DNA from: Myxococcales bacterium
Lineage (GTDB): Bacteria > Myxococcota_A > Polyangia > Haliangiales > Haliangiaceae
Length of the DNA stretch: 64,000 nucleotides
Direction of reading: 5' to 3'
Assembly: GCA_016717005.1 (NCBI GenBank)
Contig: JADJUF010000027.1
Span: 1 to 64,000, forward strand
This document shows positions 11,368-19,609 of the stretch, one piece after another. Made by a program: the position numbers and the translations under genes. Position 1 is the first letter of the stretch. Each line of letters begins with the position of its first letter. The notes below the pieces were generated by a model, which searched no databases, was not told the origin of the DNA, and worked only from the letters and a program-made list of their open reading frames with translations.

Positions 11368-12330
11368 GTGACCGAGCCGGACGCGATCGGGCCACGGATC
11401 GGCGACGCGGTGCCGTTCACGGGCATCCAGCCGGGCGGCGGCGTGTGCATCGACCTCGAGGCGCGGTGGCGGCGGCTGCGCCGGGCGATGTTGACGCGGC
11501 TGCGCCCGGGCTACGTGCGGCGCGCGGCCGCGGCCCGCGTCGGCGCGTGCCCGGCCTGCGTCCACCAGCCGATCGATCCGCGCGACCTCAAGCTGGTGCG
11601 GCCGCAGTGCGGTCAGCGCTGGCCCGACGACGAGGCGTTCTGGCGACCGCGCCTGGGCCTGGCCCGGGCCGGCCTGGCCGAGGTGGTCGTGACCGTCGCC
11701 GCGTGCGCCGCGCTGGCCGCGGCCGTGGTGATCGCGGCGCGGTCGACGGGCGCGTGGCCGGTGTGGCTGGGGCTGGCGCCGGTCGCCGCGGCGCTGGCGT
11801 TCGGGCTGCACTTCTTCCGCGATCCCGAGCGGGCGGTGCCGGCGGCGCCCGACGCGCTGCTCGCGCCCAGCGACGGGGTCGTGACCCAGGTCCACACCGT
11901 CGACGATCCCGACTTCCCCGGCGGGCGCGCGGTGCGCGTGAGCGTGTACCTGTCGCCCTACGACGTGCACCTCAACCGGGCGCCGCGGGCGGCGCGGGTG
12001 ATCGCGATCCGCTACTTCCCGGGCCGGTTCCGCAACGCGCGGCACCGCGACTGCGCGCGCGTCAACGAGCAGCTCTGGGTCGATCTCGAGGAGCCCGGCG
12101 GCCGGATCGTGCGGGTCAAGCAGATCTCGGGCGCGCTGGCGCGGCGCCTGGTGTGCTGGCTGGCGGTCGGCGAGGACGTGCGCCCGGGCGTGCGCTACGG
12201 GATGATCAAGTACGGCTCGCGCGCCGACGTGCTGGTGACGCCCGGCCCCGAGGTCGAGGTCGCGGTGACCGTGGGCCAGCGCGTGGTCGCCGGCCAGACC
12301 GTGATGATGCGGTTCGGGGGCGGCGCGTGA
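11368..12330 (+). CDS. Phosphatidylserine decarboxylase family proenzyme with N-terminal Cys cluster
   Basis: 320 residues from GTG 11368. The second half is a phosphatidylserine decarboxylase: FFRDPER, APSDGVV, VSVYLSPYDVHLNRAP and the self-cleavage site KYGSRAD (Ser284 would become the pyruvoyl group). A hydrophobic segment at about 115-150 anchors it in the inner membrane. Before it, residues about 57-90 hold CPACVHQPIDPRDLKLVRPQCG, which looks like a zinc ribbon but has three cysteines only. PSDs make phosphatidylethanolamine; whether this acts on PS or a related phospholipid is unknown. First gene of a six-gene operon; its stop overlaps the next start as GTGA. Confidence 0.85.
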   Translation: MTEPDAIGPRIGDAVPFTGIQPGGGVCIDLEARWRRLRRAMLTRLRPGYVRRAAAARVGACPACVHQPIDPRDLKLVRPQCGQRWPDDEAFWRPRLGLARAGLAEVVVTVAACAALAAAVVIAARSTGAWPVWLGLAPVAAALAFGLHFFRDPERAVPAAPDALLAPSDGVVTQVHTVDDPDFPGGRAVRVSVYLSPYDVHLNRAPRAARVIAIRYFPGRFRNARHRDCARVNEQLWVDLEEPGGRIVRVKQISGALARRLVCWLAVGEDVRPGVRYGMIKYGSRADVLVTPGPEVEVAVTVGQRVVAGQTVMMRFGGGA

Positions 12331-13223
12331 CCGTCGCGCTGTACAGCCGCAGCTACTGGGACGTGCTGGTGGCGGTGGCGCCGTCGCTGGTGGCCGGCGG
12401 GAAGGGCAAGGTCGATGCGCCGTCGACGGTGCGGGCCGGCGGCTTCGCGTGGAACGCGGCGCGGACGCTCGCGGGCTCGGTGGCCGTGCGGATCGTGACC
12501 GTGGCGCCGGCGGGGGAGGGCGCGCGCCTGGCCGCCGAGGTGCCGACCGGCGCGACGCTCGAGGTGCTCGCCGCCAGCGGCGCCGGCTGGCTGCCGATGA
12601 CGGTCGTGCTCGATCCCGGCGGCCAGTGTCGGATCCTGCGCGACCCGGGCGCGGGCCTCGACGCGGCCTGGCGCGCGGCGGCGGTGAGCGCGACGACCGC
12701 GGCGGCGGCGGTGCACGTGCTCGGACGGCTGCCGGCCGGCTTCGCGGCCGACGTGGTCGCGGCGGCGCACGCGCGCGGCGCCCGGGTCGGCTGGTGCGGC
12801 GGCGCCGACGTGGCGCCGGCGCTCGAGGCCGCGCTCGATCTGGTGTGCGTCAACGCCCGCGAGGCCGCGGCGCTGATCGGCGATCCCGCGGCGTCGGTGG
12901 CGGACTGCGCGCGCGCGCTCGCGGCCCGCGCCACCGGGGCCGACGCGGTCCGGGTGGTCACCGGCGGCGGCGGCCAGCCGACGATCGCGGTCCACAAGCT
13001 CGACGGCGCGCTCGACGTCCACGCGATCGCGCCGGCGCCGATCGATCCGTCCGAGATCCGGACGTTGCTGGGCGCCGGCGACGGCTTCGCCGCCGGGTTC
13101 ATGCGGACCGCGTGCCTGGACGCCGACGGGGTGCCGCGGCCGCGGCTGGCGGTGGCCGCGGGGCTCGCGGCCGGGCAGGCGGCGGCGCGGGCGGTCATGA
13201 CCGGAGGCGGGGCCGGTGGCTGA
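12327..13223 (+). CDS. PfkB/ribokinase-family carbohydrate kinase
   Basis: 298 residues from GTG 12327, overlapping the PSD stop. The N-terminal RAGGFAWNAARTLA resembles the GGxxxN(V/A)A signature of PfkB kinases, and the C-terminal GAGDGFAAGFM is the ATP-binding/catalytic-Asp motif. The family phosphorylates sugars, nucleosides or inositol-like alcohols. VCVNAREAAALIG matches the usual N-x-x-E region of ribokinases. The substrate is unknown; the setting in an operon with PSD, SDR and acyltransferase suggests a polyol or head-group precursor, which is inference only. Confidence 0.85.
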   Translation: MTVALYSRSYWDVLVAVAPSLVAGGKGKVDAPSTVRAGGFAWNAARTLAGSVAVRIVTVAPAGEGARLAAEVPTGATLEVLAASGAGWLPMTVVLDPGGQCRILRDPGAGLDAAWRAAAVSATTAAAAVHVLGRLPAGFAADVVAAAHARGARVGWCGGADVAPALEAALDLVCVNAREAAALIGDPAASVADCARALAARATGADAVRVVTGGGGQPTIAVHKLDGALDVHAIAPAPIDPSEIRTLLGAGDGFAAGFMRTACLDADGVPRPRLAVAAGLAAGQAAARAVMTGGGAGG

Positions 13224-13977
13224 CGGGGCGCTGGCGCGGTTCCGGCTCGACGGCGAGGTCGCGCTGGTCACCGGCGGCGCGCGCGGGCTGGGCCGCGCGA
13301 TCGCCGAGGCGCTGGCCGAGGCCGGCGCGACCGTCGCGGTGACCAGCCGCGATCGGGCCGCGGCCGAGGCCGCCGCGGGCGAGCTGGCCCGGGCCCACGG
13401 GCGCGCGGCCATCGGCGTCGCGCTCGACGTGACCGACGCCGATCAGGTCGCCGCGGTGATCGCCGAGGTCGCGGCCGCGGCCGGGCGGCTCGACGTGCTC
13501 GTCAACAACGCCGGCACCACGCGCCGCGGCGCGCTGACCGCGCTGACCGCGGCCGACTGGGACGCGGTGCTCGACACCAACCTGCGCGGCGCGTGGCTGG
13601 GCGCGCGCGCGGCCGCGCCGGCGATGCGCGCCGGCGGCGGCGGGCGCATCGTCAACGTCGCGTCGATGTTCGCCCACGTCGGCCTGCCGGCGCGCTCGCC
13701 CTACGTCGCGTCGAAGGGCGGGCTCGCGGCGCTGACCCGCGCGCTCGCGGTCGAGCTCGCGCCCGACCAGATCCGGGTCAACGCGCTGTGCCCGGGGCCG
13801 TTCCAGACCGCGATGGCCGACGCCGCGGCCCGGGCCGACCTGCTCGCGGCGATCCCGCTCGGGCGCTGGGGCCAGCCGCCGGAGCTGGGGCCCGCGGCGC
13901 TGTTCCTGGCGTCGGCGGCGTCGAGCTTCGTCACCGGCACGACCCTGACGGTCGACGGCGGCTACACCGCGCGATGA
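13216..13977 (+). CDS. Short-chain dehydrogenase/reductase
   Basis: 253 residues from GTG 13216, overlapping the kinase gene by 8 bp. A classical SDR: cofactor motif TGGARGLG, NNAG, the Ser of NVASM, the catalytic YVASK, and CPGPFQTAMA after the active site; the C-terminus ends with TLTVDGGY. The Arg and Ser after the second strand (TSRDRAAA) fit NADP(H) preference. Substrate unknown. Third gene of the operon; its stop forms ATGA with the next start. Confidence 0.92.
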   Translation: MADGALARFRLDGEVALVTGGARGLGRAIAEALAEAGATVAVTSRDRAAAEAAAGELARAHGRAAIGVALDVTDADQVAAVIAEVAAAAGRLDVLVNNAGTTRRGALTALTAADWDAVLDTNLRGAWLGARAAAPAMRAGGGGRIVNVASMFAHVGLPARSPYVASKGGLAALTRALAVELAPDQIRVNALCPGPFQTAMADAAARADLLAAIPLGRWGQPPELGPAALFLASAASSFVTGTTLTVDGGYTAR

Positions 13978-14609
13978 CCGCGCCCGCGTGGCTCGACCGG
14001 CTGTGCGCGCAGGTGCCGGCGATGATCGCGGGCCCGCGCGCGCCGGCGCCGGATCGGCCGCGCGCGCTCGCGATCATCGGCGGCTCGGGCGCGGGCAAGA
14101 CCACGCTGGTCGACGGCGTGCGCGCGGCCGCGATCGCCGGCGTGGTCGTGCCCGAGCGGCGCGTGACCCGGCCGCCGCGGCGCGGCGACCATCCGGCCGA
14201 GGCGGCGCACCGCGACGCCGCGGCGTTCGCGGCCGAGGTCGCCGCGGGCGTGCTGCGCCCGAGCTGGCAGCGCCGGCTGGGCGGACGGGTCGAGCGCTAC
14301 GGCTTCGTCGCCGCGCCCGGCGCGCGCCTGCTGGTGTACTCGGGCAACGCCGCGCTGGTCGACGCCGCGGCGGCGCTGACCCCGCCCGACGCGCTGGCCG
14401 ACGCGCTCGTGGTCGCGGTCGTGGCGCCGTCGGCGGTCCGCGCCGCGCGCCTGGCCGCGCGCTCGCCCGATCTCGATCCGGCCGAGCGGGCCGCGCGCCT
14501 GGCCGAGGCCGCGCCGCCGGCCCACGCGATCATCGACAACGGCGGTGACGACCCGGCGCCGGCGATCGCCGCGCTGCTGGCGCTGGTGCGCGCGGCGGTG
14601 GCGCGGTGA
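13974..14609 (+). CDS. P-loop kinase, PhnN/guanylate-kinase-like
   Basis: 211 residues from ATG 13974. Walker A is GGSGAGKTTL near residue 37-46, followed by VVPERRVTRPPRRGD, which corresponds to the T/SR(P/R)xRxGE region of guanylate kinases and ribose-1,5-bisphosphate phosphokinase PhnN. The C-terminal helices contain RAARLAARSPDLDPAERAARL, like the lid region (R-L-x-x-R) of those enzymes, and AHAIIDNGGD, like the closing I-x-N-x-G. PhnN makes PRPP in phosphonate breakdown, but no phn genes are near, so a different phosphorylated sugar may be the substrate. Translationally coupled on both sides. Confidence 0.78.
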   Translation: MTAPAWLDRLCAQVPAMIAGPRAPAPDRPRALAIIGGSGAGKTTLVDGVRAAAIAGVVVPERRVTRPPRRGDHPAEAAHRDAAAFAAEVAAGVLRPSWQRRLGGRVERYGFVAAPGARLLVYSGNAALVDAAAALTPPDALADALVVAVVAPSAVRAARLAARSPDLDPAERAARLAEAAPPAHAIIDNGGDDPAPAIAALLALVRAAVAR

Positions 14610-15646
14610 CGCCAGGCGCGCGCCACCTGATCCTGTTCGGCTGCTCGTTCCTGGCGCTCACGATCGGCGGCGTCGCGGTGGCGCTGTGGCGCGCGCCGAT
14701 CGGCTGGCACGAGCTGGCCGCGGTCGCCGAGCTGGCGCCCGCGGCGATCGCGGTGGTCGTCGCCGGCACGCTCGCGACCTACCTCGCCGACGTGGTCCGC
14801 TACCGCGCGGTCGGGCGGGCGATCGCCGTGACCGTGCCGTGGCGGGCCGCCCTCGACACCAGCGTCGCCAACTTCTTCTTCTCGTGGCTGACCCCGGGCT
14901 CGACCTTCGGCGTGCCGGCGACGATCTACATGCTGGGCCGGCGCGGCGTGCCCTGGGACGCGACCGTCGCGATCGCGTTCGCCAAGGCGTTCACCGGCGT
15001 CGCCGTGCTGGTGGTGGTCGCCCTGGCGATGGTCGCGCTCGGCCTGGGGCCGCGCTACGACGGCCGCCTGGTCGCGACCGTGGTGTTCGGGGGCGCGGTG
15101 TTCACGGCGCTGTGCGCGGCGCTGGTGCTGGCGGCGGTGCGGCCGCGCCCGGCCCAGCGCGTGGTCGCGCGGGTGTTCGGGTGGCTCGGGCGCCGGGCCC
15201 GCGGCGCCCACTGGGTCGAGGCCGCCGAGCGCGTCACCCACGACGCGGTCGATCGGCTGGCGCGCTTGCGCACCGGCGGCGCGGCGCCGCTGGCGCGCCT
15301 GGCGCTCGCGCACGTGGCGTTCTTCGGCGCGACCACCGCGGCCGGGGTCGCGCTCATGACCGCGTTCGGCGGCGCGGTCGACGTCGCGACGGTGTGCGCG
15401 GTGGTCGTCTACCTGGCGTTCACGTACCTGGCCCCGACGCCGGGCGGCGCCGGCTTCGCCGAGGCCATGGCGGTGCCGTTCTTCGGGCCGCTGGTCGCCG
15501 ACGGCCAGGCGGTCGCGTTCGTGCTGTGCTTCCGCGGGCTGACGCTGTACGTGCAGATCGTGTTCGCGGCGCCGTACATGCTGATCGTCGGCGGGGTCGG
15601 CGAGATCCTGGCGCGGGCGGCGCGCCGCCGGAGCCCCGATGGGTGA
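14606..15646 (+). CDS. LPG-synthase-type (flippase-like) integral membrane protein
   Basis: 346 residues from GTG 14606, overlapping the kinase stop as GTGA. Eight or so hydrophobic helices, with the family signature PTPGGAGFAEAM in a late helix and FSWLTPGSTFGVPA earlier, identify the LPG_synthase_TM/UPF0104 family (membrane half of MprF, also AglD and YbhN). No aminoacyl-transferase domain is attached. Members are thought to move or carry lipids across the inner membrane. In this operon it may flip the product of the neighbouring lipid enzymes; this is inferred from context. Confidence 0.85.
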   Translation: MTPGARHLILFGCSFLALTIGGVAVALWRAPIGWHELAAVAELAPAAIAVVVAGTLATYLADVVRYRAVGRAIAVTVPWRAALDTSVANFFFSWLTPGSTFGVPATIYMLGRRGVPWDATVAIAFAKAFTGVAVLVVVALAMVALGLGPRYDGRLVATVVFGGAVFTALCAALVLAAVRPRPAQRVVARVFGWLGRRARGAHWVEAAERVTHDAVDRLARLRTGGAAPLARLALAHVAFFGATTAAGVALMTAFGGAVDVATVCAVVVYLAFTYLAPTPGGAGFAEAMAVPFFGPLVADGQAVAFVLCFRGLTLYVQIVFAAPYMLIVGGVGEILARAARRRSPDG

Positions 15647-16931
15647 CGACGACGCGCTGGGGCGTGCGCGCCGCGACCGCGCCGCGATCGCCCGGCAGGT
15701 GCGGCGCCGGGTCGGCGCCGGGGCCGCGCACCGCCGCGCCGACGACGCCGCGCGGATCGACGGCTACCTCGACGAGCTGGCGCTCGGCTACCGCGGCTGG
15801 GCGCGGCGCGCGGCGACCGCGGCGCTGCGGCCGCTGCTGGGCGCGGTCTACACGCCGCCGGGCGACGCGCTCGACGCGCTCGACGCCCTCGACGATCGGC
15901 TCGAGCTGACCGGCGAGGTCGCGGCCCTGACCGCCGCGGCGCGCGCACGCGCGCTGATCCTGGCGCCGACCCACGGCGCCAACCTCGACGCGCTCGCGGT
16001 CGGCGTGGCGCTGGTGCGCCTGGGCCTGCCGCCGTGCGCGTACCCGGTCGGCGAGCACCTGTTCCGCAACCCGGTCGTCGGCGCGCTGATGCGCGCGGTC
16101 GGCGGCTTCCGGATCGAGCGTGGCCGCACCAGCCCGCGCTACCTCGCGGTCGTGACCGCGTACCTCGCGGCCCTGATCGAGCGCGGCGTGCCGCTGGTGG
16201 TGTTCCCGGGCGGCACCCGCAACCGGGCCGGTACCGTCGACGCGCGCCTGCGGCTGGGGCTGATCGCGGCGGCGACGCGGGCCGCGGCCGCGGCCGGGCG
16301 GCCGGCCGTGGTGGTGCCGTTGACGATCAACCACCAGCTCGTGCTCGAGGCCGCGCACCTGGTCGACTACCACCTGCGCGGCCGCGGCCACGAGCGCGTC
16401 GTCGGCGACGAGCTGTTCGTGCCCGGTCGGCTGACCGCGACGGCCCGGCGGCTGCGCGCGCTCGATCAGCGCACGGTGCTCGGCGTCGGCGCGCCGCTCG
16501 CGGCCGCGGGCCGGGCGACGCCGGCCGCGCTCGCGGGCGCGCTGGTGACCGCGTACCGCGCCGGCGCGGTGTTCCTGGACACCCACGTGCTCGGGCGCGC
16601 GCTCGACGAGCTGCGCGTCGCCGCGGGCGGGCCGGTCCAGCCGCAGGTCGCCGCCGGTGCGCCGCGGCGCTGGCCCCGGGCCGAGGTCGAGCGCGCGGTC
16701 GCCGCGGTCGCGGCCCTGATCGCGCGGCACCCGACCGACGGGCGGCGCTGGCGACCGCACCGCGACCCGGCGGCGATCGTCGCCGGCGCGCTGGCGGCGT
16801 GGCGGGCCGGGCACCCGGCCCCGATCGCGCAGGCCACCGGCACGTCGATCGCGCTGATCGATCCGCGCCTGGCCTGGTTCTACGGCAACCGCACCCGCCA
16901 CGTCGGTGCGCCAGCGCCCGGGACCGGTTGA
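15639..16931 (+). CDS. PlsB/PlsC-type glycerophospholipid acyltransferase
   Basis: 430 residues from ATG 15639, overlapping the previous gene by 8 bp. Block I is THGANLDAL (the H-x4-D pair), block II GGFRIERG, block III FPGGTRNRAG and block IV VVPLTIN. Block order matches glycerol-3-phosphate acyltransferases. The block III glutamate of FPEGTR is Gly here. An N-terminal helical region (about 1-75) and a 170-residue C-terminal region without transmembrane helices resemble PlsB more than short PlsC enzymes. Expected to acylate glycerol-3-phosphate or lysophospholipid at the membrane. Last gene of the tight operon. Confidence 0.82.
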   Translation: MGDDDALGRARRDRAAIARQVRRRVGAGAAHRRADDAARIDGYLDELALGYRGWARRAATAALRPLLGAVYTPPGDALDALDALDDRLELTGEVAALTAAARARALILAPTHGANLDALAVGVALVRLGLPPCAYPVGEHLFRNPVVGALMRAVGGFRIERGRTSPRYLAVVTAYLAALIERGVPLVVFPGGTRNRAGTVDARLRLGLIAAATRAAAAAGRPAVVVPLTINHQLVLEAAHLVDYHLRGRGHERVVGDELFVPGRLTATARRLRALDQRTVLGVGAPLAAAGRATPAALAGALVTAYRAGAVFLDTHVLGRALDELRVAAGGPVQPQVAAGAPRRWPRAEVERAVAAVAALIARHPTDGRRWRPHRDPAAIVAGALAAWRAGHPAPIAQATGTSIALIDPRLAWFYGNRTRHVGAPAPGTG

Positions 16932-16962
16932 CGGCGCCGCGCGGACGGCCGACGCTGCGGCG

Positions 16963-18456
16963 ATGTCCTCGCCCGACTACGATCGCCACGACGCGCTCGG
17001 CCTCGCCGAGCTGGTGCGCACGCGCGCGGTGCACCCGCGCGAGCTGGTCGATCGCGCGATCGCGCGGATCGAGCGCGGCAACCCGCGCCTCAACGCCGTG
17101 ATCCACACGATGTACGCCGCCGCGCGCAAGCAGGCCGACGCGGTCGACGTGACCAGCGCCGCGCCGTTCGTCGGCGTGCCGTTCCTGGCCAAGGACCTGC
17201 TGGCGACCTGGGCCGGCGAGCCGCAGGCCTCGGGCTCGCGCCTGACCGGCGCCTGGGTCGCGCCCCACGACAGCGAGCTGACCAAGCGGTTCCGCGCGTC
17301 GGGCGTGATCACCCTCGGCAAGACCAGCACGCCCGAGTTCGGGATCGTGCCGGTGACCGAGCCCGAGCGGTTCGGGCCGACCCGCAACCCGTGGAACCTC
17401 GAGCGCACGTGCGGCGGCTCGAGCGGCGGCTCGGCCGCGGCGGTCGCGGCCGGGTTCGTGCCGATGGCGTCGGGCGGCGACGGCGGCGGCTCGATCCGGA
17501 TCCCGTCGTCGTGCTGCGGCCTGTTCGGGCTCAAGCCGACCCGCGGTCGCACGCCGCTGGGCCCCGACGTCGGCGAGGCCTGGCAGGGCTGCGCGATCGA
17601 GCACGTGCTCACGCGCAGCGTCCGCGACTCGGCGGCGATGCTCGACGCCACCCACGGCGAGGACGCCGGCGCCCCGTACGCGGCGCCGCCACCGGCGCGG
17701 CGCTTCCTCGAGGAGGTCGGCGCGCCGCCCGGCCGCCTCAAGATCGCGTTCACGCGCACGGCGCTGTTGCCGGCCGAGGTCGATCCGGCGTGCGTGCGCG
17801 CGGTCGAGGACGCGGCGGCGCTGCTCACCGAGCTCGGCCACGACGTGGTCGAGGATCACCCGCAGTTCGACGCCGAGCAGATGGCGGTCGACTTCCTGAC
17901 GATGCTGGTGGGCGAGGTCGCGGCCGACGTCGCCGGCTGGGAGGCCACGCTCGGGCGCACGGCCCGGGTCGGCGATCTCGAGAAGGAGACCGCGGTGCTG
18001 GTGCGCATGGGCCACGCGGTGCCGGCGGTCGAGTTCGCGCTCGCGGTCCGGCGGCTGCGGATGGTGGCCCGCCACGTCGCGCCGCTGTTCGCCCGGTACG
18101 ACGCGTTCTTGACGCCGACCCTGGCGCAGCCGCCGCTGGCGATCGGCGCCCTCAAGCCCAAGGCGTCCGAGGCGGTGGTGCTGCGCATGGCCCAGCGCCT
18201 GCCGATCGGCAAGCTGCTGCACAAGCTCGGCGCGCTCGATCAGATGGCCGCGCGCGCGTGGGCGTTCACGCCGTTCACCGCGGTCTGGAACGTGACCGGC
18301 CAGCCGGCGTGCAGCGTGCCGCTGCACTGGCACGAGGGCCTGCCGATCGGCGTGCAGCTGGTCGGGCGCTTCGGCGACGAGGCGACGCTCTTGCGGCTGG
18401 CGTCGCAGCTCGAGGTCGCGCGGCCGTGGGCCGACCGTCGGCCGCCGGGGGCGTGA
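16963..18456 (+). CDS. Amidase (amidase signature family)
   Basis: 497 residues from ATG 16963, 31 bp after the acyltransferase. The Ser-cisSer-Lys triad is present: Lys in VPFLAKDLL, the cis-Ser in GGDGGGSIRIPSS and the nucleophile region GGSSGGSAAAVAAG. The C-terminus has TPTLAQPPL, NVTGQPACSVP and GLPIGVQLVGRFGDEATLL as in 6-aminohexanoate/aryl-acyl amidases. It hydrolyses amide bonds; substrate unknown. A start 57 bp upstream in the same frame is possible, but the family alignment begins near the chosen ATG. It may be transcribed with the operon before it. Confidence 0.92.
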   Translation: MSSPDYDRHDALGLAELVRTRAVHPRELVDRAIARIERGNPRLNAVIHTMYAAARKQADAVDVTSAAPFVGVPFLAKDLLATWAGEPQASGSRLTGAWVAPHDSELTKRFRASGVITLGKTSTPEFGIVPVTEPERFGPTRNPWNLERTCGGSSGGSAAAVAAGFVPMASGGDGGGSIRIPSSCCGLFGLKPTRGRTPLGPDVGEAWQGCAIEHVLTRSVRDSAAMLDATHGEDAGAPYAAPPPARRFLEEVGAPPGRLKIAFTRTALLPAEVDPACVRAVEDAAALLTELGHDVVEDHPQFDAEQMAVDFLTMLVGEVAADVAGWEATLGRTARVGDLEKETAVLVRMGHAVPAVEFALAVRRLRMVARHVAPLFARYDAFLTPTLAQPPLAIGALKPKASEAVVLRMAQRLPIGKLLHKLGALDQMAARAWAFTPFTAVWNVTGQPACSVPLHWHEGLPIGVQLVGRFGDEATLLRLASQLEVARPWADRRPPGA

Positions 18457-18460
18457 GCGC

Positions 18461-19522
18461 TCAGCGGGGCTTGCCGTCGGGCGGAACCGGCGGACCGGGC
18501 GGACCCGGCGGCGCCTGCGGCGGCGCGTATGGGTGCTGGCGCGGCCAGCCCCCGGCCCAGGGATAGCCAGGGGGATACCCGTACGGCGCACGCGGCGGAT
18601 AGCCCTGCGGCGGCGGATAGCCCTGCGGCGGCGGATAGCCCTGCGGCGGCGGATAGCCCTGCGGCGGATGGCCCGTCGGCGCGTAGCCCGGCTGCGGCGC
18701 GTAGCCCGGCTGCGGCGGCGGATAGCCCTGCGGCGGTGCGTAGCCCTGCGGCGGCGCAGCCGGCTGCTGGACCCCGCCGAGCTTCTTGGCGGCGTCCTCG
18801 TCATCGAGCTTGAGCGCGATGCGTGCGTAGCGCTTGACGATCCACCACGACGCGACCATCACCAGCACCGGCACGGCGAGCAGCGCGTAGGCGATGTGCT
18901 CCTTGCCGTCGAGCGTCAGCGGCTGACCGAGGAACAGCGCCGCGTCGTAGCTGCCGTGCAAGAACACCGCGAGCGCCAGGCCGCCGAGCGCGCCGAGCCC
19001 GCGCTGGTCGAACCGTCGGCGGGTCGCGCCCGAGCAGGCGATCGTGGTCCACAGCGCGTGGCCCGGCACCGCCAGCACCGCGCGCAAGATCCACGTGACG
19101 ATCAGGCCCTTCAGCTCGACCTGCCCGAGCAGGTAGAAGACGTTCTCGACCAGCGCGAAGCCCAGCCCGGCCCGGGCGCCGTAGACCACCGCGTCGAGGC
19201 GCTCGTCGTAGGAGCGGCGGTCCCACGCGACGGCGTAGACCACGCACACCTTCATGGTCTCCTCGATCAGCGCGGCGACGATGAACGACGTGAACAGCGC
19301 GCCGCCGTAGCTCGACTCGGGCGGGCGGTGGTCGCCCATGGCGCCCATGAGCACGCCGTCGAAGATCAGCACCGGGATCACCGACAGGCCGCCGAACAGC
19401 GCGACCAGGCGCCGGACGCTCGCCGGCTCGGGCCGCTTGCGGTCGAGGCGGTCGAAGTACCACATCGCGAACAGCGCCGGCAGCGCCCCCGCGGCCGCGA
19501 CGTAGATCGGTGGAATCCCCAC
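18461..19522 (-). CDS. PrsW family intramembrane metalloprotease with Pro/Gly/Tyr-rich tail
   Basis: 353 residues from GTG 19522. About eight transmembrane helices in residues 1-240 hold the PrsW/CPBP signatures: AALIEETMKV, GLGFALVENVFYLL, AVPGHALWTT and FLHGSYDAAL, whose Glu and His residues form the metal site. The cytoplasmic tail (about 255-353) is low-complexity with repeated QGYPPP units. PrsW-type proteases cut membrane proteins such as anti-sigma factors; the target here is unknown. It ends tail to tail with the amidase, 4 bp apart. Confidence 0.9.
   Translation of the reverse strand: MGIPPIYVAAAGALPALFAMWYFDRLDRKRPEPASVRRLVALFGGLSVIPVLIFDGVLMGAMGDHRPPESSYGGALFTSFIVAALIEETMKVCVVYAVAWDRRSYDERLDAVVYGARAGLGFALVENVFYLLGQVELKGLIVTWILRAVLAVPGHALWTTIACSGATRRRFDQRGLGALGGLALAVFLHGSYDAALFLGQPLTLDGKEHIAYALLAVPVLVMVASWWIVKRYARIALKLDDEDAAKKLGGVQQPAAPPQGYAPPQGYPPPQPGYAPQPGYAPTGHPPQGYPPPQGYPPPQGYPPPQGYPPRAPYGYPPGYPWAGGWPRQHPYAPPQAPPGPPGPPVPPDGKPR
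18596..18667. repeat. 18-bp coding tandem repeat in the PrsW tail
   Basis: About four copies of an 18-bp unit (GGCGGATAGCCCTGCGGC) encode repeated QGYPPP on the minus strand. Near-identical copies suggest recent expansion. Confidence 0.85.
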
Positions 19523-19609
19523 CGCGGCAGTGTACGCGAATCTGTCGGGCCGCGGGTTCGCGACCGACGGCGGCGGCCGACCGCCCGCGGCGCGGCCGTC
19601 GACGGCGCG

